Source of the DNA: Peptoniphilaceae bacterium
GTDB lineage: Bacteria > Bacillota > Clostridia > Tissierellales > Peptoniphilaceae
Direction of reading: 5' to 3'
Length of the DNA: 64,000 nt
Assembly (NCBI GenBank): GCA_902363535.1
Contig: CABJAE010000005.1
Coordinates: 1 to 64,000, forward strand
In this document: positions 44,819-53,538 of the stretch, one piece after another
How the letters are laid out: every line of letters begins with the position of its first letter
Numbering within the stretch: the first letter of the stretch is position 1
Position numbers and translations under genes: made by a program
Notes under the pieces: generated by a model
What the model saw: the letters and a program-made list of their open reading frames with translations, nothing else
The model's database searches: none
Told to the model about the DNA's origin: nothing

Positions 44819-46639
44819 TTATTCGACGGTTACGGATTTCGCCAGGTTTCTCGGTTTGTCCACGTCGTTGCTCAAGAGAACGCTCACTTTGTAGGCGAGG
44901 ATTTGTTGGGGCAAGACGGCGAGAATGGGGGCGTAGAGATCGGAGATGGCGGGGATGCGAATGAGATCGTCGGCCACTTCGTCGATGTGGGCACTGACGT
45001 CGTCGGTAATGACGATGTTGTAAGCGCCTCTGGCCTTCACTTCTTTAATATTGGAAATGCTTTTTTCCACGAGAAGGGATTGGGTGATAATGGTGACGAT
45101 GGGGAGGCCCTCTTCCACGAGGGCGATGCTGCCGTGTTTTAATTCCCCGGCGGGCATGGATTGGGCGTGGATGTAGGAGATTTCCTTGAGCTTTAAGGCG
45201 CCTTCCTTTGCGCTCAGGTAGTCGATACCGCGGCCCAGGTAGAAGATGGCCGGGTGAGAAGCGAGGCGTTTGGCAATGGGATCCAAATCATCCACATGCT
45301 CCAAAATGGATTCGATTTTTTCCGGAACGCCGGAGAGCTCTTCGATGGCAACCTTCACCGCTTCTTCGTCGTAGGTGCCCAGCTTGTAGCCGAAGTCCAG
45401 GGCCAAGAGATAAAGGCTCAAGAGCTGAGTGGAGTAGGCCTTGGTGCTGGCCACGGAAATTTCGGGGCCGGCGTCGCAGTAAATGACTTTGTCGCTTTCC
45501 CGGTCGATACTGGAGCCCAACACATTGGTAATGGCGAGGACCTTCGCGCCCCGTTGCTTCGCTTCCCGAAGCACGGCCAAGGTGTCGCCGGTTTCGCCGG
45601 ATTGGCTCACGACGATAAGCAGGCTGTTTTCGTTTAAGAAGGGCATATTGTAACGGAATTCCGATGCGATTTCCGCCGTAATTTCCTTTTGCATGGCCTC
45701 TTCCAAGGCGCGTTTGCCCACTTGGGAAGCGTGGAAGGCCGTGCCGCAGGCCGTCATAAAGACGTGGTCGAAGGCTTCGATTTCATCTTTCGTAAAGGAT
45801 TGTTCGCCGAAGCTCACAAAGCCCTCATCGACTTTGCGGAGTAAACAGTCGCGAATGGCCTTGGGCTGTTCGAAGATTTCTTTCATCATGTAGTGATCGA
45901 AACCTTCTTTGCCGGCACTTTCCATGCTCCATTCCACGGTTTTCACTTCTTTGTCGATGACCTCGCCGTGGTTGTAGATGGTGTAGTTGCCCTTTTCGAT
46001 AACCACGAGATCGTCATTGTCTAAATAGATGACATCGCGAGTGTAGGCCAAGAGGGCGGGGATGTCCGATGCGGCAAAAATGCCGTCGTCGGCGATGCCC
46101 AAGATCAAGGGCGATTCTCTGCGAGTGACGATTAAAGTTTCCGGATCGTCGGAGGAGAGAACGGCCAGGCTGAAGGTGCCGCGCAGTTCTTTCGTGGCTT
46201 CTTGCACGGCGGATTTCAAATCTCCGTGAAGTTTCGATGCGATTAAATTGGCCACCACTTCCGTATCCGTTTCGGAGTAGAAGGTGAAGCCTTCTTCCAT
46301 AAGGCGGTTTTTAATGGCCTGGAAATTTTCGATAATGCCGTTGTGTACCACGGCCACCTTGTGGTCGCTGGACACGTGGGGGTGGGCATTCATTTCGCTG
46401 GGAACGCCGTGGGTGGCCCAGCGGGTATGGCCGATGCCGTTGTGGCCTACGAGGGGATGGGCGCGAAGTTTTTCTTCCAGTGCGTCCAAGCGGCCGGCGG
46501 CCTTCGTTACTTTCAAGAGGCCATGGTCGATCATGGCGATGCCGGCGCTGTCGTAGCCGCGGTATTCTAATTTTTCAAGTCCCTGAAGAATGCGTTCTTC
46601 AGCATTTTCCTTGCCGTTAAAGGCAACAATTCCACACAT
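44819..46639 (-). CDS. glmS: Glucosamine-6-phosphate synthase
   Basis: A 606-aa glutamine-dependent enzyme that makes glucosamine 6-phosphate, the first step to peptidoglycan. The N-terminal Cys nucleophile is residue 2 (MCGIVAFNGKENAE), with RGYDSAGIA, HTRWATHG and the GATase loop SDTD-like SETDTEVVANLI. The two SIS isomerase domains (about 285-420 and 455-590) include SQSGETGDT, ATKAYSTQ (ASTKAYSTQ) and LGRGIDYLSAKEGALKLKE; the usual C-terminal AKSVTVE is present. The leader holds a ribozyme that senses the product. Confidence 0.95.
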   Translation of the reverse strand: MCGIVAFNGKENAEERILQGLEKLEYRGYDSAGIAMIDHGLLKVTKAAGRLDALEEKLRAHPLVGHNGIGHTRWATHGVPSEMNAHPHVSSDHKVAVVHNGIIENFQAIKNRLMEEGFTFYSETDTEVVANLIASKLHGDLKSAVQEATKELRGTFSLAVLSSDDPETLIVTRRESPLILGIADDGIFAASDIPALLAYTRDVIYLDNDDLVVIEKGNYTIYNHGEVIDKEVKTVEWSMESAGKEGFDHYMMKEIFEQPKAIRDCLLRKVDEGFVSFGEQSFTKDEIEAFDHVFMTACGTAFHASQVGKRALEEAMQKEITAEIASEFRYNMPFLNENSLLIVVSQSGETGDTLAVLREAKQRGAKVLAITNVLGSSIDRESDKVIYCDAGPEISVASTKAYSTQLLSLYLLALDFGYKLGTYDEEAVKVAIEELSGVPEKIESILEHVDDLDPIAKRLASHPAIFYLGRGIDYLSAKEGALKLKEISYIHAQSMPAGELKHGSIALVEEGLPIVTIITQSLLVEKSISNIKEVKARGAYNIVITDDVSAHIDEVADDLIRIPAISDLYAPILAVLPQQILAYKVSVLLSNDVDKPRNLAKSVTVE

Positions 46640-46666
46640 AATATCCTCCTAATCTCGGGAGCTGCC

Positions 46667-46786
46667 GTATTGATTTTGTGCCAAGATTGCTCCGGGTTTT
46701 GTACAATACTCAGGTTGCAGACCTATGAAGCATCCGCCGAAAATTCGATCACTTCATTCCTCGTCCACCTAAATGGTGCTGGCGCT
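46667..46786 (-). ncRNA. glmS ribozyme: glmS ribozyme-riboswitch
   Basis: Read on the minus strand, the leader contains the family landmarks in order: AAGCGCC at the cleavage site, CACC...GGTG (P2), GACGAGG, ATTTTCGGCGGATG and a downstream P3/P4 region with AGGTCTGCAACCT and GTATTG/CAATAC. The self-cleavage position is predicted between A46786 and G46785. Glucosamine 6-phosphate binding triggers cleavage and mRNA decay. The 3' limit is approximate. Confidence 0.92.
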
Positions 46787-46826
46787 TAGTATCTTCTCCC
46801 GTTTAAATAAATTGCGTACGTATTTC

Positions 46827-46835
46827 ATTATACCA
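46827..46835 (-). promoter_or_regulatory. Extended -10 promoter of glmS
   Basis: On the minus strand TGG precedes TATAAT; no good -35. It is about 40 bp upstream of the ribozyme cleavage site. Confidence 0.65.
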
Positions 46836-46867
46836 TAGCTTTCGCAATTAATAGAATAGCAACAATC

Positions 46868-46896
46868 TTGACGGAAACACAGGGGATTGTTATGAT
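46868..46896 (+). promoter_or_regulatory. Promoter of the parvulin gene
   Basis: TTGACG (46868-46873), 17-bp spacer, TATGAT (46891-46896), divergent from glmS. Confidence 0.75.
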
Positions 46897-46943
46897 AAAG
46901 AGCAGTAAAAGGCAAACAGCCACGATCATTAGGAGGTAAATTA

Positions 46944-47693
46944 ATGACAGAAGAAAATAAAGTATTGGCGTCCATCGGCAATGTGGACATTCACGAATCC
47001 GATGTGGATGCCTATTTAAAGAGCATGAATCCCCAAATGGCCATTCAATTCCAAGGGGATGAAGGAAAGAAACACATCTTAGACGAATTGGTGCGCCAAG
47101 AGCTCTTGCTTATGGATGCCATGGACAAGAAGATGGATGAAGACGAAGAATTTAAAAAGGTCTTTGCCGACACGAAGAAGTCTCTTTTAAAATCCTACAA
47201 CTTCAGCAAGACCATCGAAGGCGTTGAAGTGTCGGAAGAAGACATGAAAAAATTCTACGAAGAAAACAAGCGCTTCTTCAAGAACCCTGAATCCGTTCAC
47301 GCCGCACACATTTTAGTCGACGAAGAAGAAAAGGCCGCCGACCTTGCCAAGCAAGCCCGCGATGGCGCAGACTTCGGCGAATTAGCGAAAGAACACTCTT
47401 CCTGCCCCTCCAATCAAAACGGCGGAGACTTAGGTACCTTCGGACGCGGCCAAATGGTGCCGGAATTCGACGAAAAGGTCTTCGACATGAAAGACGGCGA
47501 AATTTCCGATCCCGTAAAGACCCAATTCGGCTACCACGTCATTAAGCGCATCGAAGGTAATCCGGAAGAAGAAAAGAGCTTCGACGAAGTGCGCGGCGAA
47601 ATCCAAATGGAACTCACCCGCCAAAAACAACAAGAACGCTACTTGGAAAAAGTGGCCGAACTCGAAAAGAAATACAAAGTCGAATACAAATAA
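46944..47693 (+). CDS. Parvulin-type peptidyl-prolyl isomerase, cytoplasmic
   Basis: A 249-aa foldase with a SurA-like N-terminal helical region (1-105) and a parvulin domain (about 112-205: HAAHILVDEEEKAADLAKQA, then GGDLGTFGRGQMVPEFDEKVF and TQFGYHVIKR). The C-terminal 40 residues are charged and helical. There is no signal peptide, unlike secreted PrsA, so it acts inside the cell. ATG 46944 follows TTAGGAGG. It is monocistronic with its own promoter and terminator. Substrates are unknown. Confidence 0.9.
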   Translation: MTEENKVLASIGNVDIHESDVDAYLKSMNPQMAIQFQGDEGKKHILDELVRQELLLMDAMDKKMDEDEEFKKVFADTKKSLLKSYNFSKTIEGVEVSEEDMKKFYEENKRFFKNPESVHAAHILVDEEEKAADLAKQARDGADFGELAKEHSSCPSNQNGGDLGTFGRGQMVPEFDEKVFDMKDGEISDPVKTQFGYHVIKRIEGNPEEEKSFDEVRGEIQMELTRQKQQERYLEKVAELEKKYKVEYK

Positions 47694-47697
47694 AATG

Positions 47698-47718
47698 AGC
47701 GGCTCCGGCCGCTTTTTT
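47698..47718 (+). terminator. Terminator of the parvulin gene
   Basis: Stem AGCGGC/GCCGCT with loop TCCG, followed by TTTTT. Confidence 0.88.
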
Positions 47719-47815
47719 ATTTACAAGTATTGAAATTAAGCCATTTCCGTGCCAGAGAGCCGCTTTTTTGATCGGGGAGAAGGATCGTTTTCCTGCACGA
47801 TTCTGTGATATACTG

Positions 47816-47824
47816 GTTCTATGT
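47816..47824 (+). promoter_or_regulatory. Extended -10 promoter (TGATATACT)
   Basis: TGA directly precedes TATACT, 12 bp before the RelA-like gene start, so the transcript leader is very short. Confidence 0.5.
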
Positions 47825-47836
47825 CAGGGGGAAGAT

Positions 47837-49174
47837 ATGGAACTGGATTTATTCAACTTTATTGACCGCTCCATCGAGCTGTTGAACAATAAATACGAGT
47901 TTATAGCGGAGCTCGAGCGGGAGCTTGAAAACTTTTTTGAAATGGAATTTAAAGACAACGACAGTTTTCTCGCGGTCAATTCACGAATCAAATCGGCAAA
48001 TTCTTTAAGAGAAAAAATTATTCGAAACAGCCTCTATATGCGCTACGACGATGCCGCGGAAATGCTCCGGCACATGCAGGATATTATCGGGCTGAGAATC
48101 GAATGTCGTTTTACCGACGACGAAGTGGACATTTACCGGGCCATTAAAGATCTGTTTTACATTCCCGTGGGAAACGGCTACTACAGGTCGCCGAGTCACA
48201 AACACATTTTGCTGGATATGGAAACGGCCCAGCCCATGATTCAAAAAAACGGCTTCGGCATTTATAAAATCGACGGAATCATTCAAAAGGACGACGAAAA
48301 GCTTAATTTCGAATTGCAGATCAAGTCCCTGGTTAATGTATTCTGGGGTGAAATCGACCACAAGGTCTTATATAAAAATTACAACTACATGCTCACGGAA
48401 GAATTTTTCCGAGACATTATGCATTCCATTAAGGACAATCTGTCCATGATCGACCGCCAGTTGCGAATCCTATACGAACACGTCAACGACATGGATTCTT
48501 CGGCGGTGAAGAGCAATCATCGGCAGCTGAAAAGCCTTTTGTCGAAAATCATTCACGATATTTTCGTGGGCACCATTCGCAAGGAGCTTGGTTTTGTCGT
48601 GGACTTTAACGAGACCTCGGACATTATCGTGGAATATTTGGACTACAAATGCCAGGCCCTGTTGGATTACGACGAGGGGGAAAATTTCATTCGCCTGTTG
48701 AACCGAATCAACCACATCGACCAAAAGGGCTTTAAAGTTGCCGAGGGCGTCGAATTCGATCGCCGGCCCACCTTTACCACGGCCTTTACCGAGCGGGTAG
48801 GCAAAGCGGTGTACGCCGTTATGCAGCGGGAGTTCGGATGGAATCTGTTTTTTAAGATTATCGCCGAAATCGAGCAATCGGAGCCCAGGATCGACTTCGA
48901 AGAATTTTTCCGCTATCTGGAAAGTTTGTTAATCGAGACCATAAAAAGGGAAGTGGACAGCAGCGGCTTTACCGAGGAAGAATACGCGTCCGTCATTGAC
49001 TTTATTTTAAATTGCTATGCTTCCATGGTGGAAAAAGATCCCTCCATGAACCACATGATCAGCAGTTACTATGGCTTGAGCACCCATTCCATTTCTCAGG
49101 TATTCAGAAACATTCGGTCCTACGAAGATTTTCAGAATAATAAAGGGCGCATCGAGCGCATGTTAAACTATTAG
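47837..49174 (+). CDS. RelA/SpoT-domain protein with C-terminal extension
   Basis: A 445-aa protein with a synthetase-type alarmone domain (about 20-210). The ATP-binding RxKxxxS pattern is SRIKSANSLREKI (about 46-58), the metal Asp is in QDIIGLRI (about 84), and the FELQIKSLVNVFWGEIDHKV block (about 166-185) matches the EIQIR...W..EH motif. The GYRSLH loop is altered (NGYYRSPSHKHIL). The last 230 residues are helical and of unknown family, longer than in small alarmone synthetases. No hydrolase domain is present. ATG 47837 follows CAGGGGGA. (p)ppGpp-like synthesis is likely but the altered loop leaves doubt. Confidence 0.8.
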   Translation: MELDLFNFIDRSIELLNNKYEFIAELERELENFFEMEFKDNDSFLAVNSRIKSANSLREKIIRNSLYMRYDDAAEMLRHMQDIIGLRIECRFTDDEVDIYRAIKDLFYIPVGNGYYRSPSHKHILLDMETAQPMIQKNGFGIYKIDGIIQKDDEKLNFELQIKSLVNVFWGEIDHKVLYKNYNYMLTEEFFRDIMHSIKDNLSMIDRQLRILYEHVNDMDSSAVKSNHRQLKSLLSKIIHDIFVGTIRKELGFVVDFNETSDIIVEYLDYKCQALLDYDEGENFIRLLNRINHIDQKGFKVAEGVEFDRRPTFTTAFTERVGKAVYAVMQREFGWNLFFKIIAEIEQSEPRIDFEEFFRYLESLLIETIKREVDSSGFTEEEYASVIDFILNCYASMVEKDPSMNHMISSYYGLSTHSISQVFRNIRSYEDFQNNKGRIERMLNY

Positions 49175-49182
49175 GAGGTACC

Positions 49183-49677
49183 ATGGCAGAAATTATTTTG
49201 GCCGGCGGTTGTTTTTGGGGCGTGGAAGAATATTTTCGGCGCACCGATGGAATCACCGCCACTGTGGTGGGCTATATTAACTCCGACATTCCGAGTCCCA
49301 CCTACGAAGACCTTTGCTACGGCAAGAGCAAGGCGGCGGAAGGCGTGATCATCGAATTCGATCCCGAGGTCCTATCGCGGGAAAAAATCGTGGATTTATT
49401 TTACAAAATCATCGACCCATACAGTTATTTCCGCCAAGGCAATGACGTGGGGCGCCAGTACCGTACCGGGCTCTATTACAGGCCCGGAGACGAGGCCCTG
49501 AAGGACTTCTACGAAGAGGATAAACAGAAGCGCCAAAGCCAATCGACGCGCAAGATTTGGGTGGAGGTGGCGCCTCTTGAAAACTTTACGGAAGCCGAGG
49601 AATACCACCAACAATATTTAGTGAAAAATCCCGGCGGCTATTGCCATATTCCTTTACCGAATAAAAGCGAAAAGTAA
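49183..49677 (+). CDS. msrA: Peptide methionine sulfoxide reductase A
   Basis: A 164-aa repair enzyme that reduces methionine-S-sulfoxide in proteins. The active site is GGCFWGVEEYFRR (Cys about 10), and DPYSYFRQGNDVGRQYRT and YHQQYLVKNPGGYCHI are conserved. A further Cys in GYCHI may be the resolving residue. The start follows AGGAGG, 8 bp after the previous stop. No MsrB domain is fused. Confidence 0.94.
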   Translation: MAEIILAGGCFWGVEEYFRRTDGITATVVGYINSDIPSPTYEDLCYGKSKAAEGVIIEFDPEVLSREKIVDLFYKIIDPYSYFRQGNDVGRQYRTGLYYRPGDEALKDFYEEDKQKRQSQSTRKIWVEVAPLENFTEAEEYHQQYLVKNPGGYCHIPLPNKSEK

Positions 49678-49729
49678 TGACGAAGCGGCGCGTTTCGTGT
49701 AATATGTAGTATAAAGAAGAGGTGATAGA

Positions 49730-51169
49730 ATGATAAAAGGTTTAACCGGCGATTCACCGGTTCTAAACTTCTTTGCCGCCATAACGGACATTCCCCGTTG
49801 CAGCAAAGAAGAAGAAAAAATCAGCGACTTCCTGGTTCAATGGGCCAAGGATCGCGATCTCGAGGTCATTCAAGATAAATGGAAAAACATCGTTATTAAA
49901 AAGCCCGCATCGAAAGGCTACGAAAACGAGCTAACCGTAATTTTGCAGGGCCACATGGATATGGTCTGCGAAGCGGTAAAAGGCTACGAACACGACTTTT
50001 CAAATGATCCCATCGAAGCCGTGGTGGAAGGCGATCGAATCATCGCGAAGAACACCACACTCGGTGCCGATGACGGCATCGCCGTGGCCATGATGCTCGC
50101 CATCTTAGACGGCGACTACGAACACCCGGCTCTTGAATGCTTGGTTACCGTCGAGGAAGAAACGTCCATGGCCGGAGCCCATACCATCGACGGCAAGTAT
50201 TTCGAAGGTCGCACATTAATCAACATCGACTCGGAAGAAGAAGGCATTATTACCGTCGGTTGTGCCGGCGGCATGGTGTCCGAAATTATCTTCGAAAAAG
50301 AATTTAAGGCGCCCGAAAAGGATGCGTTCCTCGCCATCGATCTCGGCGGCTTCCGCGGCGGCCACTCCGGCTCGGATATCGACGACGAAAGGGGCAATCC
50401 CATTCTTCTGTTGGCGCGGATCTTGAGAGAAGTCTCCTACGACTACGATTTCGAACTGGCGGATTTCTCCGGCGGTTCGAAGCCCAACGCCATTCCGAGA
50501 GATGCCGAAGCCCTTATCGGCGTCGATGCCAAAGATGTGGACGGCATCAAGGCGGCACTGAAGGCATCCGCCGACACGATCTTAAAGGAATTTGTCGCCA
50601 CGGATCCCAATGGCGTGCTTAAAATCGAAACCGCTTCCGCCGACAAAGTCCTCGCTCAGGAGGTAGCCGACGGCGTTATTAATTACCTTCTCGTCGCGCC
50701 CAACGGCGTCAACACCTTCAGCAAGAAAATCGAAGGCTTGGTGGAATCCTCCACCAACATCGGCGTCGCCGCAAGTGACGATGAAAAAATTGTCTTTACC
50801 ATGCAAATTCGTAGCGATGTGGAAAGCAAGATTCATGAAATCGCCCTGAAAAACCGCATCGCCGGCGAATTAAGCGGCGGCACATTCCGAGAACTTTCCG
50901 CCTACGCCCCTTGGGAATACGCGGAAGAATCGCCTCTTCGGGACAAAGCCGTGAAATTATGGAAAGACATGACCGGCAAAGATGCCACGGTGGAAATGAT
51001 TCACGCCGGTTTGGAATGCGGCATTCTGCAAGATTCCATCGGCAAGATGGACATGATTTCCATTGGCCCCGACATGGACGGCGTCCATGCCCCCGGCGAA
51101 AACTTATCGATCGCCTCGACCAATCGGGTATTCGATTACCTTCTGGAACTTTTAAAAATGAAAGGATAA
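49730..51169 (+). CDS. pepD: Xaa-His dipeptidase (M20C, PepD-like)
   Basis: A 479-aa zinc aminopeptidase that cleaves beta-Ala-His and other dipeptides. Zinc ligands are in ILQGHMDMVCE (about 74-84), TLGADDGIAVAMM (Asp about 115) and EEETSMAGAH (catalytic Glu). A lid domain inserts at about 200-380, and the C-terminal catalytic half has HAGLECGILQDSIG and GPDMDGVHAPGE. The start follows AGAGGTGATAGA. It is typical of amino-acid-fermenting anaerobes. The next gene follows by 2 bp. Confidence 0.9.
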   Translation: MIKGLTGDSPVLNFFAAITDIPRCSKEEEKISDFLVQWAKDRDLEVIQDKWKNIVIKKPASKGYENELTVILQGHMDMVCEAVKGYEHDFSNDPIEAVVEGDRIIAKNTTLGADDGIAVAMMLAILDGDYEHPALECLVTVEEETSMAGAHTIDGKYFEGRTLINIDSEEEGIITVGCAGGMVSEIIFEKEFKAPEKDAFLAIDLGGFRGGHSGSDIDDERGNPILLLARILREVSYDYDFELADFSGGSKPNAIPRDAEALIGVDAKDVDGIKAALKASADTILKEFVATDPNGVLKIETASADKVLAQEVADGVINYLLVAPNGVNTFSKKIEGLVESSTNIGVAASDDEKIVFTMQIRSDVESKIHEIALKNRIAGELSGGTFRELSAYAPWEYAEESPLRDKAVKLWKDMTGKDATVEMIHAGLECGILQDSIGKMDMISIGPDMDGVHAPGENLSIASTNRVFDYLLELLKMKG

Positions 51170-51171
51170 AT

Positions 51172-51489
51172 ATGAGCCACGAACACGAACACGATCACGA
51201 TCACGAACACGAGGAAATGGACGTCATTACGCTGACATTGGAAGATGACAGCGAATTGGACTGCGCCGTCATCGGCATTTTCCCCTTTGAAGAAAAAGAC
51301 TACATCGCTTTGTTGCCCTTAAAAGGCGACGAAGTGGACGAAGACGCCTCCGTTCTGATTTACGAATACACCGAATTGGAAGACGAAGAATTGGAATTGG
51401 TCTTTATCGAAGACGAAGACTATTTCAACCGCGTCGCCGACGAATTCGAAAGCCTCTATGCGGAAGACGTGGAAGATCAAGGAGAATAA
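51172..51489 (+). CDS. DUF1292 protein with His-rich N-terminus
   Basis: A 105-aa acidic protein of the DUF1292 (UPF0473) family: ITLTLEDDSELDCAVIGIF, DYIALLPL and a C-terminal EDEDYFNRVADEFESL. Residues 3-14 (HEHEHDHDHEHE) are a His/Asp/Glu run that the core family does not require and that could bind metal. ATG 51172 follows AAAGGA. Function of the family is unknown. It is adjacent to the radical SAM gene and may be translationally coupled to it. Confidence 0.85.
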   Translation: MSHEHEHDHDHEHEEMDVITLTLEDDSELDCAVIGIFPFEEKDYIALLPLKGDEVDEDASVLIYEYTELEDEELELVFIEDEDYFNRVADEFESLYAEDVEDQGE

Positions 51490-52402
51490 CATTACGGAGC
51501 CATTTCCCTATCGAAGCTTCAGCACCTACGCCAAGGATGCTTTCGGCATGAAAGTATACAAGGTGCCCATTCACTTGAAGGGCAGCTGTCCCAATCGCGA
51601 CGGCACCGTCGGGGTGGGCGGCTGCATCTTTTGCGGCGAAGAGGGAGGCAGCTTCGAATGGATTCAAGGAAGCGTACGGGAACAGTTTCGAGAAAACAAG
51701 GCGCGAATGAAGGCGCGGTACAAGGCCCAAGGCTTTATCCCGTATTTTCAAAATTTTACGGGCACCTACCTTCCTCTGGCCGACTTTAAAGAAAATTTAG
51801 AGGCGGTGGCGGAAGAAGACATCGTCGGCGTCTCCGTATCCACGCGGCCGGACTGTGTGGACGACGAATATTTATCGGCGGCGAAGGAAATTTTTCCGGA
51901 TAAGGTCGTCACCTTCGAATTGGGCCTGCAATCGGCCAATGAAAAGACACTGGAAGCGATCAATCGCGGCCACGGCATCGACGAATTTATCGACGCGTCG
52001 AAGCGGATCAAGGAAAAAGGCCTGAGGCTTGCGGTCCATATGATTTTGGATCTGCCTTGGGACAGCCGAGACGACGTGCTCAGAGGCGCCGAATTATTGG
52101 CCCGCGTCGGTGCCGACGAGGTGAAGATTCACAATCTTTACGTGGCGAAGCACACCAAACTCGCCGACATGTACACCACCGGCACCTTCGTGCCCCTTCC
52201 CATGGAAGAGTTTATGGAGCGGGTGATCTCATTTCTGGAGCATCTGCCTCCGGAGACGGTTATCGGCCGTCTTTTGGGACGTGCGCCGGAAAAAGACGTG
52301 TTGTTCGCCAATTGGAATAGAAGCTGGTACTACATTCGCGACGAAATCGTACGGCGAATGATTGAGGAAAATCGGCCGCAAGGTCATTTGTATAGGAAAT
52401 AG
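51458..52402 (+). CDS. Radical SAM protein, TIGR01212 type
   Basis: A protein of up to 314 aa. The [4Fe-4S] cysteines are in GSCPNRDGTVGVGGCIFCGE (Cys with CxxC after 11 residues), as in the Elp3-like TIGR01212 family. Later landmarks are VSTRPDCVDDEYL, FELGLQSANEKTLEAINRGH and VHMILDLPWDSRDD. The family is expected to modify RNA or a small molecule. The only regular start is ATG 51458, overlapping DUF1292 by 32 bp with a poor ribosome site. AUU at 51491 is in frame, 6 nt after AAGGAG, and fits the usual family start better, giving about 303 aa. Confidence 0.88.
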   Translation: MRKTWKIKENNITEPFPYRSFSTYAKDAFGMKVYKVPIHLKGSCPNRDGTVGVGGCIFCGEEGGSFEWIQGSVREQFRENKARMKARYKAQGFIPYFQNFTGTYLPLADFKENLEAVAEEDIVGVSVSTRPDCVDDEYLSAAKEIFPDKVVTFELGLQSANEKTLEAINRGHGIDEFIDASKRIKEKGLRLAVHMILDLPWDSRDDVLRGAELLARVGADEVKIHNLYVAKHTKLADMYTTGTFVPLPMEEFMERVISFLEHLPPETVIGRLLGRAPEKDVLFANWNRSWYYIRDEIVRRMIEENRPQGHLYRK

Positions 52403-52418
52403 AGAAAGGATGATTACA

Positions 52419-52844
52419 ATGATTCGTTATATCTTAGGAGCAAAAGGTGCAGGAAAAACGAAATGGTTAATCGACCACGCCAATGAAGACCACGAAGGCG
52501 GCAACGGCAACATCGCTTTTGTTGAAGTCGACGACGACCACATTTTCAGCTTGGATTACAATGTGCGCTTAATTAACGCCACGGAATACAATCTCACCAA
52601 TTTAGACGAATTCTACGGCTTTTTAAGCGGCATGTTCGCCATGGACTACGACTTGGAAAAAGTTTACGTCGACGGCATGTACAAGGTCATGGACCTCTCC
52701 ATCGAAGACTTGAAGGATTTGGCCAATCGCCTGGAAACCTTGGGCATGGAAAACCGCCAAATCTACATTAACGTCAATTACGTGGAAGCGGACTTCCCGG
52801 AAGAATTAAAACAATACGCACAAGAAGTTTCTTTGGAAGGTTAA
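52419..52844 (+). CDS. Small P-loop ATP-binding protein
   Basis: A 141-aa protein. The Walker A is YILGAKGAGKTKWLIDHAN (about 4-22). The later VYVDGMYKVMD could be the Walker B region. Related Clostridial proteins are often labelled as PilT-like without evidence; no pilus gene is near. ATG 52419 (spacing 9 from GAAAGG) is preferred to 52410. It is 16 bp from the radical SAM stop. Function unknown. Confidence 0.82.
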   Translation: MIRYILGAKGAGKTKWLIDHANEDHEGGNGNIAFVEVDDDHIFSLDYNVRLINATEYNLTNLDEFYGFLSGMFAMDYDLEKVYVDGMYKVMDLSIEDLKDLANRLETLGMENRQIYINVNYVEADFPEELKQYAQEVSLEG

Positions 52845-52863
52845 CGACTGACAGGGGATTGGA

Positions 52864-52953
52864 ATGAAATCGAACAAGACATTTATCCGAATCGTGGCCG
52901 TAATTTTATGCTTAGCAATGGTGTTGCCGGTACTGATCAATGCATTCTTATGA
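52864..52953 (+). CDS. 29-aa membrane peptide
   Basis: A very short frame: ATG 52864 behind GGGGATTGGA, basic N-terminus (MKSNKTFIR), then one hydrophobic helix (VAVILCLAMVLPVLINAF). It resembles tiny single-span peptides found in Clostridial operons, but I cannot name a family. Its stop overlaps the possible start region of the next gene. Confidence 0.55.
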   Translation: MKSNKTFIRIVAVILCLAMVLPVLINAFL

Positions 52954-52963
52954 TGAGGACTCC

Positions 52964-53518
52964 ATGGCCATGGAGCCGATTTGCGACAAGTGGTTTCAGC
53001 ACTTTATGGAGAGGCGTAGCGCCTTGATTCGCGCCTATGAGCGCGGCGATTTAAACAAAAAGGAATTTTTGCAGACGAATTTAAAGGACATGCACAGCAG
53101 CAATGTGCGCCCCTTTTTTCTCATCGATCGGCTGGAGAAGGGGATCTTTAATTACCAATACTACAACGCCTTGGCCAAAAGCTACCGCATGGAGGCTCGG
53201 CGCGTGAAGCGGATGCAGAAGAGCAACCGAGAGTATTGCCGCTCCCTTTCTTTGGCTGAAAAATATTACGGAAAAAAAGATGACACGATCTTGGAAATTT
53301 TGGATTTTGTCGATTACAAAAATGTCTACGGCTACTTCGTTCACTGCGACGGAAAGAAATTGCAAGACCGTCTCTTTGAAATCGTCTTTATCGAGTATCC
53401 GGAGTATATTTTGCATTCCACGTCCAAACGGGTTTATGAAGACTTAGTCGATCGGGGCGTTTTCATGGAAGAAAAAAAACGCTCCAAAATCGACACCTAC
53501 ATCAACGACAGGTATTAG
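52964..53518 (+). CDS. Conserved hypothetical protein (possibly DUF6648)
   Basis: A 184-aa protein with no membrane segment. It is rich in Tyr, Arg and charged residues, with the stretch [20 protein letters not shown] (about 49-68) followed by a basic helix ([16 protein letters not shown]). I have a weak memory of this pattern as DUF6648, so treat the family as tentative. ATG 52964 follows GAGGACTCC; ATG 52940, overlapping the upstream peptide gene, is the alternative. It precedes glyA by 20 bp. Confidence 0.72.
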   Translation: MAMEPICDKWFQHFMERRSALIRAYERGDLNKKEFLQTNLKDMHSSNVRPFFLIDRLEKGIFNYQYYNALAKSYRMEARRVKRMQKSNREYCRSLSLAEKYYGKKDDTILEILDFVDYKNVYGYFVHCDGKKLQDRLFEIVFIEYPEYILHSTSKRVYEDLVDRGVFMEEKKRSKIDTYINDRY

Positions 53519-53538
53519 AACCGAGAAAGGGGCAAGGA

